Below, piece after piece: positions 56,326 through 56,349 of a stretch of 56,349 nucleotides of DNA. Position numbers and translations under genes: made by a program. The DNA is taken from IMG/VR virus record IMGVR_UViG_3300050821_012381, positions 1-56,349 of that record. The stretch is one strand, 5' to 3'. Source of the stretch: a virus. The notes beneath the pieces were generated by a model that made no database searches, was not told the DNA's origin, and worked only from the letters and a program-made list of their open reading frames with translations. Numbering within the stretch: position 1 is the stretch's first letter; every line of letters starts with the position of its first letter.

Positions 56326-56349
56326 TGCGGAATCTGCCCGTTCTCAAGC
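56322..56349 (-). CDS. C-terminal end of the W-P-E-x-W repeat protein
   Basis: Continuing the frame from base 1 to base 56349 gives LPLENGQIPQ and TGA at 56324-56322, overlapping the next ATG as ATGA. These are the last nine residues of the 160-residue protein begun at 455. Confidence 0.6.

Noticed and set aside
1-56349. tRNA genes, plasmid partition genes and a CI-type two-domain repressor
   Set aside because: No cloverleaf, ParA/ParB-like protein or repressor with a LexA-type protease domain was seen; the small helix-turn-helix proteins are the only repressor candidates.

Overview
The window is a tailed bacteriophage genome (Caudoviricetes), most likely temperate and short-tailed (podovirus-like). 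It has a large terminase, a podovirus-type portal, a Mu gpT-like capsid protein, beta-helix tail spikes and a lambda R/Rz/Rz1 lysis set. No tape-measure or tail-sheath gene was recognised. A tyrosine integrase points to lysogeny. The outer-membrane spanin lipoprotein implies a Gram-negative host, and the CsrA and FecI-like sigma homologues suggest a proteobacterium. I cannot name the host or a close relative. No tRNA, rRNA or CRISPR array was found.

The two ends appear to join. A leftward gene open at base 1 continues in frame from base 56349 to a TGA that overlaps the next ATG, giving 483 nt (161 codons) across the junction. I read the window as one complete circular or circularly permuted genome of 56,349 bp. 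On the circle a single leftward late block runs from 22222 to 1 and then from 56349 to 48538: portal and head genes, tail and spike genes, internal virion protein, second spike, membrane proteins, endolysin and spanins. Its order from the right is: small proteins, portal, Gly/Lys-rich protein, GroES-like protein, scaffold-like protein, decoration and capsid genes, a terminator-like hairpin, spike, repeat fibre, other tail proteins with an embedded glycosyltransferase and methyltransferase, and a fibronectin-III protein. One rightward gene (15334-15681) interrupts this block.

The terminase large subunit and an HNH endonuclease (22276-24622) point right. A leftward cassette at 24624-26344 is headed by a serine recombinase with its own promoter and an unusual in-frame insertion. 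A 330-bp non-coding, repeat-rich region (26906-27237) looks like an origin or operator region. The leftward replication block (33910-27440) carries a DEAH helicase, an ECF sigma factor, a VRR-NUC nuclease, a primase-polymerase/VirE helicase and many tiny overlapping genes.

A divergent control region at 34185-34261 separates it from a 14-kb rightward accessory block (34262-48448). That block holds a LuxR-type regulator, CsrA, an exonuclease plus RecA-like ATPase pair, the integrase, many zinc-ribbon and membrane micro-proteins, a radical SAM enzyme and an ATP-grasp enzyme. Most genes overlap as ATGA, GTGA or TGATG, so translation is probably coupled through long operons. Start sites were chosen from these overlaps and from visible ribosome-binding sites.
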